Source: Lagopus muta (lineage: Eukaryota > Chordata > Aves > Galliformes > Phasianidae). From it: 64,000 nucleotides of DNA. The stretch spans positions 14,613,505-14,677,504 of the forward strand of contig NC_064434.1 of NCBI RefSeq assembly GCF_023343835.1, read 5' to 3'. Under the pieces are notes generated by a model, which did no database searches, was not told the origin of the DNA, and was given only the letters and a program-made list of their open reading frames with translations. Of this stretch, positions 52,185 to 59,737 are shown in pieces. How positions within the stretch are numbered: position 1 is the stretch's first letter; every line of letters starts with the position of its first letter. Both the position numbers and the translations under genes were made by a program.

Positions 52185-54741
52185 ATATATAAATCACCGT
52201 GTTCTTCACCAGTGTCTCTCATGGGATCATACAGGTTTAACTGAAAGTTTCTCAGACATTCAGAGCTTTTATCATACCTCAGCATATGATGAATTTCCTA
52301 AGGCCTGCTCTAATCTATTCACTATTTCCTCAGACAGCATTACATTTACTTTCCGCCATACCTCTCGCCATACCATATTTACAAATCCTTTCCACATGCT
52401 CTTGGTCTTAAAAAAAAGTCTCTGTAGCTCCCAACTCTCTTTGTTTTCACTCCATCGCTGTTATTCATTATTTTTCCTTCCAATCACACCTTGCATCTCA
52501 TCATCTTAAAAGTTATCTGCCCCAAGTTAATCCCCAGCATTAAGGATGCTGGCTTTACCCGTTAACCACAGATACAGCTTAACCCTACACACGTATGAAA
52601 ATAAACTGTCATAGCCTCGTGCAACTGCACTTGCAGAAGGGACCGTATGAAGCTAAGAAGCATGGGGGGATTGCTGATGACAAGCCCAACATGAAAAGTA
52701 AAAGGCACGAAGTCTCAGCACTGACTTTTGGAGCAATGCAGGAGAAAGGCAGGTGGAGGTGTTAAGGCCCTTCTTCACTCCTCCCTTCAACTTCCCACAA
52801 TTGCTCTTTTCAAAGGAATGCAGTCATCTCCTGCCACTGCAGTACAGTGAAGATAGGTCAGCCTATCAGAGACAAAGATAGCTCCGTGCTTCATGTAGCA
52901 CTGTAATGCATTTTTGCTTTTTGAAAGTGGCCACAACAGCAAAACAACTCTCCAGCCATGAGAGTACACACACACAGCTCCAGCAGCAACTCTACTATAA
53001 CACGCATAGCATATCACCATATATAACGGCCACTGCTCTTTCGAATCATGAAATTAATGCAGAGTGACTTGGGATAAAATATGTATTACCAAACTACTTC
53101 AGACTAGCTATTCTAACTGCACAAAATCCCATCCACTTAAATCTCTGTGTAGGTTGCAGGGTCAAGTGCGCACAGGGCAAGCTGGGCACACATTTTGAGA
53201 GTGGGACCATTGCCACATTTCATTTAGACACACACACTGCTCTTTTGTGACAGTCACCACAAAGAAGGAACAGAGGGATCACCACATCTGGATGAACACT
53301 ATGCACCATCTTCAGTGAGCCGCAGCCTGCACAAATCCAAGTGGCAGAAACACCAAGCCTAATGCACAACATCCACAAACTTCATGGAGGCCACCTGTGT
53401 CTCTGGAACTCACTGAGGCTGGGGCTGCTTAAGGCTCTGTCAGTGTCTGGGGATGCATTACATTCCTGTTCTTGGTCCTTTTTAGATATCTGCTTTCATC
53501 CACAGTTGAAGACAATGTGCTCAGTGAATCAGTGCATCCACTCATGCAGAACACAGAGTTTTCTGTACGTACCAGTTTTTTTCTGACTTCTAGAGCCTTT
53601 GGAGATTGTCTGGATTCTTGCATTAGGGATAACATCGGTGCTTACAACTTCTCGAGTTCTCTGCAGAACAGTAACATCTTAGCAAGAAAAATGCCAGACC
53701 TAATTTGCATCAATCGCCCCATAATAAAACGTAATGGAATTACTTGTTCTGTTTTCTTAAAACAGACAAATATTTCATTCAGAATTAGCAAAAATTGGCT
53801 ATTACGGTCCTGGACATACAGCTGTCACTTGTCAGCGTGTCACAGTGGTGCCGTGCTGCAGCACAGCAATATCCAGGCAGTAGTGTTAGGACACCCAGGT
53901 CACGCCATATAGCATTTTTATAACCTAAAAACCAGGCATAATCAAAGTAAAGCAATCTGAAGGCCAACAGCTCCGCTTTTTACCTCAATAACATTGTGGC
54001 AAGTTCTGCAGTAAAATCTGCCTCCATCAGTGAGACCCCAGTTTACTTCTGAACACTGTGCACAGCGCTCATCAAAACCTCCCTGAAAGGAGAAAACAAA
54101 CAGTTTCACAGGCTCAAGTACAGCAGATAACCCCCAGCCAGGCTACTGCACAGCTTTCAGGATTAGCTACAGCAAACGCATGTCCCTGAGGTGAGTTGAT
54201 GCAGACAACGGGTAGTGGCAGTGTTTGCTGTTAGCTCGTCCCAGACAACAACGTGCAAGCTGGCAAGCGCCAGCACGCGAACTTCAGTATAACGGGAAGC
54301 TGGTAACTAAGTCAGTGCCCCAGTAATCCACCCATCAGAAATAGGAAGGGGGATAGAGGCCTGGAGGTGAAAGAACGAATCTCCAGAACGGCGCAAAACA
54401 CGTGGAAGAAGCCTACACAACGCACGGAGAGCCGTGCCTGGGGAAATCCGAGGGGGGAGGAGAGAAGAGGGAAACCCACAGAAGCAGCAGGAAGGGGAGC
54501 GCTTCCACAGCCCCACGGGCCTGCCGGGCAGCTCCGCGCTCAGGCCGGGCCCCAACCCCGACACCGAGCCGGGAACGCCGCCGGGGCCTCTCCCGCCCCA
54601 GCGCCGGAGCCCGCAGCCCGCCCCCCGCCCGCGGCCACCGAACGCCCCGCGGGGCAGCGCCGCCCACGCGGCCGCGTTCCAGCTCGGCGAAACCGGCCGC
54701 TCCCGGAGCCGCCCGCTCCGCACCGCGTCCTCCTCGTCCAT
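11148..54741 (-). CDS. TAF1B: TAF1B, TATA-box-binding-protein-associated factor RNA polymerase I subunit B (complete, 15 coding exons)
   Basis: TAF1B is a TFIIB/Rrn7-like subunit of SL1/TIF-IB, the nucleolar TBP complex that places RNA polymerase I on rDNA promoters. Exons, 5' to 3': 54724-54741, 53984-54082, 53573-53660, 51639-51736, 51231-51326, 50673-50805, 47329-47458, 41753-41852, 23488-23635, 21396-21573, 21051-21097, 18260-18350, 17741-17811, 15216-15441, 11148-11340. Lengths sum to 1716 nt, that is 571 codons plus stop, with every junction in phase and every intron GT...AG. The protein has an N-terminal zinc ribbon (Cys13, 16, 31, 34), the conserved [11 protein letters not shown] and [15 protein letters not shown] segments, the [11 protein letters not shown] and [18 protein letters not shown] core of the cyclin-like region, and a basic C-terminus. 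It is 17 residues shorter than the 588 I recall for human, mostly in the poorly conserved exon 6-7 region. Confidence 0.96.
11560..11750 (-). mobile_element. Relic of a tRNA-derived sauropsid SINE
   Basis: The minus strand has an A-box-like head (TATAGTCTAGTAATTAGCAC) and, about 40 bases on, a B-box-like GGGTTCCAGTCCT, then CTGAATCAGACAGAG and CTCCACATCCCAGGGCAA. This order resembles the tRNA-derived repeat common in turtle and crocodile genomes. Old and diverged; the family name is uncertain. Confidence 0.5.
11816..11960 (+). mobile_element. Second relic of the same tRNA-derived repeat
   Basis: GCAGTTTAAATCCTCCTGAA, then CCTGGCAGATTAGAAATCTG and GTAGGTCACTCACA, parallels the B-box and inverted half of the neighbouring copy's family. 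Weak similarity; orientation is ambiguous because the element is near-palindromic. Confidence 0.35.
12490..13495 (+). mobile_element. Decayed mariner element resembling Galluhop, with transposase pseudogene
   Basis: The three forward frames together carry broken mariner-transposase motifs: [26 protein letters not shown] then a W-D-type block, the [10 protein letters not shown] block, and [16 protein letters not shown] and AVIAAMKQ blocks near 13205-13280. Stops and frameshifts interrupt it, so it is not functional. The 3' end matches the terminal pattern AATAGGAGGTGTTACTTTTGGAGC at 13459-13482. A matching 5' terminus was not identified, so the left end is uncertain. Confidence 0.8.
15216..15441 (-). 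CDS. TAF1B: TAF1B coding exon 14
   Basis: 74 codons between split ones, residues 433-508. [20 protein letters not shown] and HSLKGIL match human PSSFQFNWTEEDTDRTCFHG and HSLQGVL. Acceptor TACAG, donor GTAAGT. Confidence 0.95.
15442..17740 (-). other. TAF1B intron 13
   Basis: Contains one CR1 3' end (17301-17391). No other feature was recognised. Confidence 0.7.
17301..17391 (+). mobile_element. CR1 LINE 3'-end fragment
   Basis: GGGCAGCCTGGTCTGGTGGG, GGACTAGATGATCTTTAAGG and TCTTCCAAACCAAGTCATTC are the characteristic CR1 3' UTR words in sense orientation. Confidence 0.9.
17741..17811 (-). CDS. TAF1B: TAF1B coding exon 13
   Basis: 23 codons between split ones, residues 410-432. [13 protein letters not shown] matches human KYLWKSEKPLYYS. 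The following basic stretch [10 protein letters not shown] is shorter and more basic than the human sequence I recall. Acceptor TTGTAG, donor GTGAGT. Confidence 0.93.
17812..18259 (-). other. TAF1B intron 12
   Basis: Short AT-rich intron; nothing else seen. Confidence 0.75.
18260..18350 (-). CDS. TAF1B: TAF1B coding exon 12
   Basis: 29 codons between split ones, residues 379-409. [12 protein letters not shown] aligns with human WFDFRKWYQIMK, followed by the Lys/Glu-rich helix [11 protein letters not shown]. Acceptor ATTCAG, donor GTAAGA. Confidence 0.93.
18351..21050 (-). other. TAF1B intron 11
   Basis: Contains a 20-bp A run at 20360-20379 and CA-rich tracts near 19590-19690. No exon or mobile element was recognised. 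Confidence 0.7.
20360..20379. repeat. Poly(A) homopolymer
   Basis: Twenty consecutive A on the plus strand. Confidence 0.9.
21051..21097 (-). CDS. TAF1B: TAF1B coding exon 11 (47-nt microexon)
   Basis: 15 codons between two split ones, residues 364-378: [15 protein letters not shown], against human SLSNLAEKHNEKNKK as recalled. Acceptor TTCCAG. Using donor GTGAAG gives exactly the human length between the flanking tryptophan and aromatic residues. A second donor, GTACAT, lies 6 bases downstream and is also in frame. Confidence 0.88.
21396..21573 (-). CDS. TAF1B: TAF1B coding exon 10
   Basis: Residues 304-363. [28 protein letters not shown] and LDDHYEW parallel human [28 protein letters not shown] and LDDSFEW. 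The hydrophobic run is the conserved cyclin-fold helix, not a membrane segment. Acceptor GACTAG, donor GTAAGT. Confidence 0.95.
21574..23487 (-). other. TAF1B intron 9
   Basis: No repeat, RNA gene or additional exon recognised. Confidence 0.7.
23488..23635 (-). CDS. TAF1B: TAF1B coding exon 9
   Basis: 49 codons plus one base, residues 255-303. [19 protein letters not shown] and [12 protein letters not shown] are nearly identical to human TAF1B. Acceptor TTGCAG, donor GTAAAT; the split codon G|AT gives Asp304. It is separated from exon 8 by the 18-kb intron. Confidence 0.96.
23988..24160 (-). mobile_element. CR1 LINE 3'-end fragment (old)
   Basis: ACAGAATCAGAATGGGTGAG at the left, then CTACAGCAGGTTGGCCAGGA and CCGTGTCCCGTTGGATTCTG, a typical CR1 3' region in antisense orientation. 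Confidence 0.8.
24210..24330 (+). mobile_element. Mariner (Galluhop-like) 3'-terminal fragment
   Basis: GATGACTATGTTGAAAAATA through AGAAATAAATAGGAGGCATT and ACTTTCAGAGCAAC. It shares its 3' terminus with the copy at 12490-13495 and lies directly after a CR1 remnant. Confidence 0.75.
25850..25975 (-). mobile_element. Possible ancient CR1 remnant
   Basis: GTCATCTGGTTCAATTGTGG and AGCAAGTTGCCCAGGCCTAC resemble CR1 words in antisense order, but similarity is weak. Confidence 0.35.
29205..29256 (-). mobile_element. Possible truncated CR1 3' end
   Basis: GGAGATCATCTAGTCTAACC followed by CCC is the CR1 signature word in antisense orientation; the copy stops after about 50 bases. Confidence 0.5.
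31813..31970. repeat. T16 run followed by A-rich AAC/CCAA low-complexity tract
   Basis: Sixteen T at 31813-31828, then a purine bridge and an A-dominated stretch with CAA/ACC interruptions to about 31970. The two halves are complementary enough to fold back. Confidence 0.8.
33045..34430 (+). mobile_element. CR1 LINE: internal endonuclease/RT-linker sequence with 3' end (composite)
   Basis: Sense-strand translation of 33045-33287 gives a degraded CR1 endonuclease C-terminus (NLLTQVV-type, then [10 protein letters not shown]). 33484-34200 continues with the CR1 region before the reverse transcriptase ([52 protein letters not shown]). After an internal deletion the element closes with a CR1 3' UTR to about 34430. 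Multiple stops show it is dead. Confidence 0.85.
33288..33483 (+). mobile_element. Second CR1 nested within the composite
   Basis: Starts with a short RT-domain piece ([11 protein letters not shown]), jumps to the CR1 3' region (CCTGGAGGTGTTCAAGGCCA, GGGCAGCCTGGTCTAG), and ends with the terminal ATTCTGTGATTCTGTGA. The surrounding CR1 continues immediately after it. Confidence 0.8.
39535..39990 (-). mobile_element. CR1 LINE 3' portion
   Basis: Antisense CR1 words in order: CTGGAGATCACTGAGCCCAT, CTACAGCAGGTTGCTCAGGA, GGGCAGCCTGTTCCAGTGTT, then GGAGTCTGACTCCATCTGCG and CTCAGCTCCCTCAGCCTCTC. A TAAA repeat at 39723-39738 interrupts it. Confidence 0.85.
40652..40925 (-). mobile_element. CR1 LINE 3' end, relatively young
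   Basis: AATCAGAGAATGGTTGGGTT, GGAAGGGACCTCACAGCCCG, then GGTTGCCCAGGGCCCACCCA and CATTCCCTCTTGTCCTGTCA, with clear CR1 structure in antisense orientation and less divergence than other copies here. Confidence 0.92.
41753..41852 (-). CDS. TAF1B: TAF1B coding exon 8
   Basis: One base plus 33 codons, residues 222-254. [19 protein letters not shown] matches human HIPYINAFQHFPEQMKLYG. Acceptor ACGCAG, donor GTAATT. Confidence 0.95.
41853..47328 (-). other. TAF1B intron 7
   Basis: Contains a G-run tract at 42249-42263. No exon or clear mobile element was recognised in the rest. Confidence 0.65.
42249..42263 (+). repeat. G7-A-G7 tract
   Basis: Two runs of seven G separated by one A. Confidence 0.9.
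47329..47458 (-). CDS. TAF1B: TAF1B coding exon 7
   Basis: 42 full codons between two split ones (residues 178-221). [20 protein letters not shown] aligns with human MTMPQTLAFCYLSLLWQREA, the start of the first cyclin-like fold. Acceptor GGTCAG, donor GTATGA. Confidence 0.93.
47459..50672 (-). other. TAF1B intron 6
   Basis: Contains a locally GC-richer stretch at about 48380-48720 of unknown nature, with a tRNA D-arm-like word at 48519-48530. Otherwise AT-rich with A-runs. Confidence 0.65.
50673..50805 (-). CDS. TAF1B: TAF1B coding exon 6 (acidic, serine-rich, divergent)
   Basis: 44 codons plus one base, residues 134-177. The exon is rich in Ser, Asp and Glu ([26 protein letters not shown]) and corresponds to the variable acidic linker of human TAF1B. 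Acceptor AACAG. The donor is GTAGGA, ending in phase 1. An earlier GTCTCA at 50679 was rejected because it would bring a TAG into frame at exon 7. Confidence 0.85.
50806..51230 (-). other. TAF1B intron 5
   Basis: Short intron; nothing else seen. Confidence 0.7.
51231..51326 (-). CDS. TAF1B: TAF1B coding exon 5
   Basis: 32 codons, residues 102-133. [15 protein letters not shown] is the strongest similarity (human NFWKRYLQKSKQAYC). Acceptor ACCAG, donor GTAAGT, phase 0 on both sides. Confidence 0.95.
51327..51638 (-). other. TAF1B intron 4
   Basis: Short AT-rich intron; nothing else seen. Confidence 0.75.
51639..51736 (-). CDS. TAF1B: TAF1B coding exon 4
   Basis: Residues 69-101. [20 protein letters not shown] matches human [20 protein letters not shown] closely. 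Acceptor AATAG, donor GTATGT, ends in phase 0. Confidence 0.95.
51737..53572 (-). other. TAF1B intron 3
   Basis: Carries the (AT)n microsatellite at 52130-52190. No other recognisable element. Confidence 0.7.
52130..52190. repeat. (AT)n microsatellite
   Basis: About 60 bp of alternating A and T with two C interruptions (ATACATATACAT near 52170-52178). Confidence 0.95.
53573..53660 (-). CDS. TAF1B: TAF1B coding exon 3
   Basis: 29 codons plus one base (residues 40-68). [17 protein letters not shown] aligns with human RYQEVTNTDLIPNTQIK as recalled. Acceptor TCTGCAG, donor GTACGT. The split codon G|AT encodes Asp69. This corresponds to the B-reader-like linker after the zinc ribbon. Confidence 0.9.
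53661..53983 (-). other. TAF1B intron 2
   Basis: Short intron; nothing else seen. Confidence 0.75.
53984..54082 (-). CDS. TAF1B: TAF1B coding exon 2 (zinc ribbon)
   Basis: 33 codons, residues 7-39, carrying CAQC and CRTC, the two CxxC knuckles of the Rrn7-type zinc ribbon (Cys13, 16, 31, 34). The [12 protein letters not shown] stretch parallels human SWGLTDEGKYYC. Acceptor TTTCAG, donor GTAAAA, phase 0 on both sides. Confidence 0.95.
54083..54723 (-). other. TAF1B intron 1
   Basis: Begins within the CpG island and drops to ordinary composition below about 54400. No additional exon was recognised. Confidence 0.7.
54724..54741 (-). CDS. TAF1B: TAF1B coding exon 1 (MDEEDA)
   Basis: Six codons, MDEEDA, against human MDLEEA as recalled. 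The ATG has A at -3 and G at +4, a strong Kozak context. The donor would be GTGCGG, which is weak but gives exactly the human spacing of 12 residues before the first zinc-ribbon cysteine. It lies in a CpG island. Confidence 0.82.
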
Positions 54742-54936
54742 GCTGCTGAGCGCCGGGCGGCCGCTCCGGGGATCCCACCGCCGCAGCCGTGCCGAGCGCC
54801 CGCGCCGTCGGTCGGCCCGGAAACGGCAGCCCCGGCGCTTGCGTTCCGGCCCTGCCCGGCGGCCTCGGGCGGCCTCTCGGGGCACGCGGCCTCCCCGGCC
54901 CGTCAGCGCTGGGCCGGGACGGAGACGGGAGGGGGG

Positions 54937-54942
54937 CACGTG
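54937..54942. promoter_or_regulatory. CACGTG E-box upstream of TAF1B
   Basis: Palindromic CACGTG flanked by G runs at the upstream edge of the CpG island. This is the class of site bound by MYC/MAX and USF. Binding is inference. Confidence 0.5.
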
Positions 54943-54974
54943 GGGCTTCTTCACTGAGTGGACGTGGGGGCTTC

Positions 54975-55197
54975 ATAGAGTCACAGAATCGCTCACGTTG
55001 GTAGAGACCACTGAGATGATCTCGTGCAACCACAACCCATCCCCACCGTGCCCACTGACCGCGTCCTCAGTGCCACATCTCCACATCCCTTGAGCGCCAC
55101 CAGGGATGGTGACTCCACCACCTCCCCGGGCAGCCTGTGCCACTGCCTCACCGCTCTTTCTGTGAACAAATGTTTCCTAATATCAAGTCTAATTTCT
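54975..55197 (-). mobile_element. CR1 LINE 3' end inserted in the minisatellite
   Basis: ATAGAGTCACAGAATCGCTC, GAGATGATCTCGTGCAACCA, CCGGGCAGCCTGTGCCACTG and TTTCCTAATATCAAGTCTAA are the CR1 3' UTR in antisense orientation. Minisatellite units resume on both sides. Confidence 0.9.
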
Positions 55198-55409
55198 GGG
55201 GAAACATGGGGAACTTCACAAAGAGGGCATGGATGTTTCATTTTTGGGGAGACGTGGGAGCTTCACTATGGGAGCAATGAGGTTTCACCTCTGAGGGGAC
55301 GCAGGAGCATCACAGAGGTTAGTCACATGGAGGCTTCACCCCTGATGGATCACAGGGAGCTTCACCAAGGGGCTTCACCTCTGAAGGCACATGGTCCCAG
55401 AGGGGATGT

Positions 55410-58400
55410 GTGCCCCTCCACCACCATGCCTCTCTGCTGAGCATCCTCAGATCACCCTGGCCATGCCAGTGCCCCACCTGACACCCTGCCAAAGATGTTG
55501 GAGGGGGACTATTGCTGCCCTCGCAAAAGGAGAGCAAAACTCATTTAACTACGTAAAGCACTTGCGGATCCTTGAATGAGGGAAACGATGATCTGAAATT
55601 CGCTTTCAGTTAAAAAAAAACAACAAAACAACAAAACAAAACACCAAACCTCCAGATCTTGATGTAGGTCTCTAATTTCTGCTATACTAATAATGATGTC
55701 TAAACACAGAGATCTGTTATTGCAATGAATTTGCCCACAAAATTGGAGAACAGGTTTAGGTTTAGACCCCTTTAAAAAAAAAAAAAAAAAAAAATTCCAC
55801 TGAGTGAAAGCATGGGAAAAAATTAAAGCTAAAATATACACGGAAAGAGGTGAGGCTCCCTTGACAGCTGTGGTTACATTGATGTTGGAGGATATGTACA
55901 GAGCTAGAGGGGAACTGTTTATGTTCATGAAAAAAAAGTTATTACTCATACCAACTGTGATCTTTTTTCAGTGTGGGATGAACATTTGTAACACCCATTA
56001 GAGGGAATTATGCATATAATTCCTGACATGGTAAAAAGGTGATCGTCAGCCTCACAGAAATGCGGCTAACACTCTGATGAAACAGATCCTACTTGTTATA
56101 TTAATTTCCATAATTTTTGTTTGCGAAAATACAGTTCTGGGAAAGCAAGACCTTTTCGTGTGATAGAGTTTGATCTCTTTGTAATGAGTTTCTAAGATGA
56201 AATGCCATCTTGAAAAAAAAGCAGAGCAGCTCTGTATATGGTAAACCAGGAAGGGCTGTGTCCTGGTTAGAAGAGGTGGCCTTCCTCCTGCTAGGAGCTG
56301 GGCTTGGGTTTGGAGTCACTGTGTGAATGAGCAGGCCGCTCCATGGATTTAACTCAACCAAAGAACTTGCTTAAATTAAGCATGGAATGACTGCTTGGAT
56401 GAGGCAGGGCCTCAGCGGTAGGACTTCTGCTTGCTAATTACACCTGGGCAAAACAGTGTTGAAGGAAGCGTAGTGACAGAACATTGCTAATTCATCAAAA
56501 CCAGAGCACTTCATTGTCAGTGGTAGGAGCTGCAGAGAACAAAAGAAGAAAAGTTTGAGGGACTGCATGGGGACCGATATTGGTGAAATTCTGAGCATAC
56601 TGGTTTGACAGCCTAGTGAAGTTTTTAAGTGGGTAAGCACTGGTTCTGTGCTTTTGGACAACCTGCTCAGCTTTTCTGAGCTGTGTTTTCCATGCAGGTG
56701 AGGTGAAGATACGAAAAGCTACCAAACTTCAGACAAAAAGTTGTACAAAGACTAGTGTTGGTGGTTCTAGTTACGTATTCAGGCTTTATATGGGTGCAAA
56801 TCTTCCATTAGTATTTTCTAAGACCATCAACTAACTAGTAATCTGGTAGCAAAAATTCAAAGTGTAATAGGGGTAGCAAGACTTATATCTATTTCTTAAT
56901 ATTTTTTTTTTTTGAGATGACATGCTTAAAACCGGTTTTTCAGCATATAAAATTATGTGTAACCTTTGTCCCTAATTACAAGTTACCCAAGCATACAGAT
57001 AGGCATATGATAATTTCAAAGCCAGGAGACAGACTGTCTTCCTGCTTCAGCTCACTTTTCTAATTAAAATCATTATGCATAGTAGTCAGATTGATTCAAG
57101 GCTTAGATAAATAATATGTCCTGTTGTTTCCATTGAATTGAATTTTTAATGAACTGGATTCCACTGCTGATACCACATTTCTGGCTCTCGAGTGCAGACT
57201 TTCTGTACGTGAAGGCACAAAAACTACATCTTGAACCGAAAGACGTGTCCTTTGGCCTATCCTTCAGGATATTGCTTATGAAATTTTATTGGCTCCAGGA
57301 TAAAAATTCTGCATCACAGATTCTCCCAGGAGTCCTATATAGACTTTACCCATTATCAGACACCTACTACAAAGAGCTGGAGCAGAAACACAACCCCGGC
57401 TGCTCTAAAGATTGTAAAGATTTACACTGGGCACATTCTACCAGATTCTACTTTATAGCAGATATACATTGTTATTAGCACACGCAATTTGGTTTTTGTA
57501 CCTTCGAAAAAGGAAACAGAAAACATAGGGAAATTAGAAAAACAAGACAGAGGTGCTTTTATCTGAACTGTATGGATTTAGTCTAACCAATCTCTAAAAG
57601 TGATCACAATATAAAAGGGTCAAGGGGAAAAGCTGTGCTAAGCAGAAGTGCAGCGGAGACAAAGCTGTGGGGAGAGCAGTTGTGCAAGAAGCAAACACAG
57701 GAATGGACAGAGGTGGGAACGCTGATGGAGTGTAGAGGTTGCAGGCAGCCTGGCAGGGAGGATAACCAGGGAGGGGCTGAGCTGAGTGGAGCTTTGAAGG
57801 AAGAGACAAGAAGAATGATTTTAACATTACTGCTCAGGCACACCCAGAATTGCCTTGTGATATTTAGTGTTTATTGTACAGCTTCAGCTTTCAAATGTTA
57901 TTTTTTAAATGTGTTTCTAGCCCTGATGTGGAAAACCTGAACATGTGACCTTGAATGTCCCAAACAACAGAAAGCACGTAACATTTTTTTTCAGAGATTA
58001 CTCAGGTTTTCTTGTGCTGTACTTAAGATGTGAGCAGCATGAAGTTGAATTTTTGAGTGGTGAAAGCAGCAATACTACCAATACTACTAACACAAGTGAG
58101 GGCAGACATATCCGGTCATGTGCTGAGTATGAAGTTCTACGTACTCAGATGCAGCCCAGCCCATCTCACAGAGTTACTTTGCAGGGCCATGGGTTTGCTC
58201 CAGCTTTATATGTGACCCCACACAAAGGAGAGCTGATGTTTATCTGCAGCCATTGAACCATCTGCCTTGGAGATGCACACCTCAGGGAAGGGCTTCATGT
58301 TTGCATGAGCTGATCTAAGAAGCAAAGCTCTTCAGGTTCAGCCACCTCATGTGATCCGAAGCCATGCTAAATTGTGGTCAGTTGTGAACTTAGCTGTGAG

Positions 58401-59460
58401 GTCTGCCTTGGGAATTCCAGAGTCCTGTCTGGAAGGAAGGAAAGATCTCACTGTGGGTCCCAGCCTTCAAAGGCAAGTTGTCTTTCCTGAGGAGCACCTG
58501 CCTTCTTTCTGTCCATACCAGTAGAGATTTCACACACCCCCTTCCCCCTAAATGGGTGACTGTGTTCATCACATTCTACAGAGCAACAGGGCAGGGGTAG
58601 GCCACTTCTAAAGTGGTCTTAGCAGCCACAAAGGCACAGAGTAAGCAGTGAGTGTTCGAATATTCCATCGTACATCACAGGCATGTACAATGCCTTTGTT
58701 TTCTCCTATTTCAGATTTTATTAAATAGCTAACACAAAACATTTTAATACTTTTAATTGTATTAGATTTTGCATCGTTTCCAGCTTTACTGAAAGAAGAA
58801 TATGCAGCATGCTAAAGGAAATCTCGCTTTCCACTATATCACTGTGCATCTGTGGAGCTCTGGAGATGCAATTCATCTACAAACACAGTGGCAATTTCAA
58901 AGTAATCGAGAGCCACCTTGTGGAGCTGGGATTCTTGAAGGGGCTGTGAATAACACTGCTGGGAACAGCTGCTCACGGTGAGGAATCCAAACCCAACAGG
59001 ATGCATATCTGCACACACGCAATAAATGCACATTGCATCACACCTCTCTTCTGCTGATTAATGCTGGACAGCAAAGAAATAAATATACATGGGCAGTGGG
59101 AGGCAGGGATGTAAGAGATGGAGAAGTGCAGAAAGCAGCAAAACCGAGGAAGCAAAGTAATGTGTCCATCATATTTTGCAAAGCCATAGTAGGGTTTGAA
59201 GGGTTTTTTTATGTTGTTCATGGGGCATATTTCACCATGTAAGTAATTAAGTACTCAAAAGTGCTGATAAGTTTTGGGATTGTTCTCTATAGATATCTGC
59301 TGTAGGCATATTTAGTCCAGCATTCAGCTATTAGCATCAAGAATTATGACTGCCAGGTCTGAAAACTTGCCACATGTAACATAATGTACAGCAAAGATGA
59401 AATCACTGGTGGACGTAATCCATAACTGAAAAAATTCAGTGGTCATTGTTCCTGCAGAGA
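55410..59460. other. Region upstream of TAF1B, no gene recognised
   Basis: AT-rich intergenic sequence with a 21-bp A run at 55774-55794. Open frames here (for example 57149-57478 plus strand) lack family motifs or splice support. Confidence 0.55.
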
Positions 59461-59465
59461 AATTA

Positions 59466-59660
59466 TCATAGAATCATAGAATGGCCTGGGTTGAAAAGGA
59501 CCACAACGATCACCTGGTTTCAACCCCCTGCTATGTGCAGGGTCGCCAACCAGCAGACCAGGCTGCCCAGAGCCACATCCAGCCTGGCCTTGAATGCCTC
59601 CAGGGATGGGGCATCCACAACCTCCTTGGGCAACCTGTTCCAGTGTGTCACCACCCTTTA
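59466..59660 (-). mobile_element. CR1 LINE 3' end
   Basis: CATAGAATCATAGAATGGCC, TCACCTGGTTTCAACCCCCT, ACCAGGCTGCCCAGAGCCAC, GGGCAACCTGTTCCAGTGTG. A well-preserved CR1 3' end in antisense orientation. Confidence 0.95.
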
Positions 59661-59737
59661 ATAATAATAAGCAGTCTTGGCACAGAGTTTGCAATAGGAC
59701 CTGTAAAGCATTTCTTTTTCTCTTCCATCACATTTAG

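Larger units (their letters stand above)
54430..54945 (-). promoter_or_regulatory. TAF1B: CpG island and promoter of TAF1B
   Basis: High G+C and CpG density around exon 1 (54724-54741). A perfect CACGTG E-box lies at 54937-54942, about 196 bases upstream of the ATG. No TATA or CCAAT box was seen near the ATG. The transcription start is not determinable from sequence. Confidence 0.8.
54934..55385 (+). repeat. Degenerate minisatellite (about 25-bp unit) interrupted by a CR1
   Basis: Recurring GGGGACGTGGGAGCTTCAC-like units. The CTTCAC/TTTCAC core recurs at about 54950, 54971, then 55214, 55235, 55261, 55283, 55308, 55334 and 55360, with spacing mostly 21-26 bp. The array is split by the CR1 at 54975-55197. 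Confidence 0.7.

Noticed and set aside
52054..52509. 151-codon plus-strand frame over the AT microsatellite
   Set aside because: Contains a Tyr-Ile run from the (AT)n tract and lies in TAF1B intron 3.
54307..55093. Long open frames on both strands through the TAF1B CpG island (up to 219 codons)
   Set aside because: Composition-driven: stops are rare in high-GC sequence, products are Pro/Arg/Ala-rich without domains, and the real exon 1 here is only 18 coding bases.
57149..57478. 109-codon plus-strand frame upstream of TAF1B
   Set aside because: Ordinary-looking protein text but no recognised motif, no splice context and no promoter; the length is plausible by chance in 9 kb of sequence.
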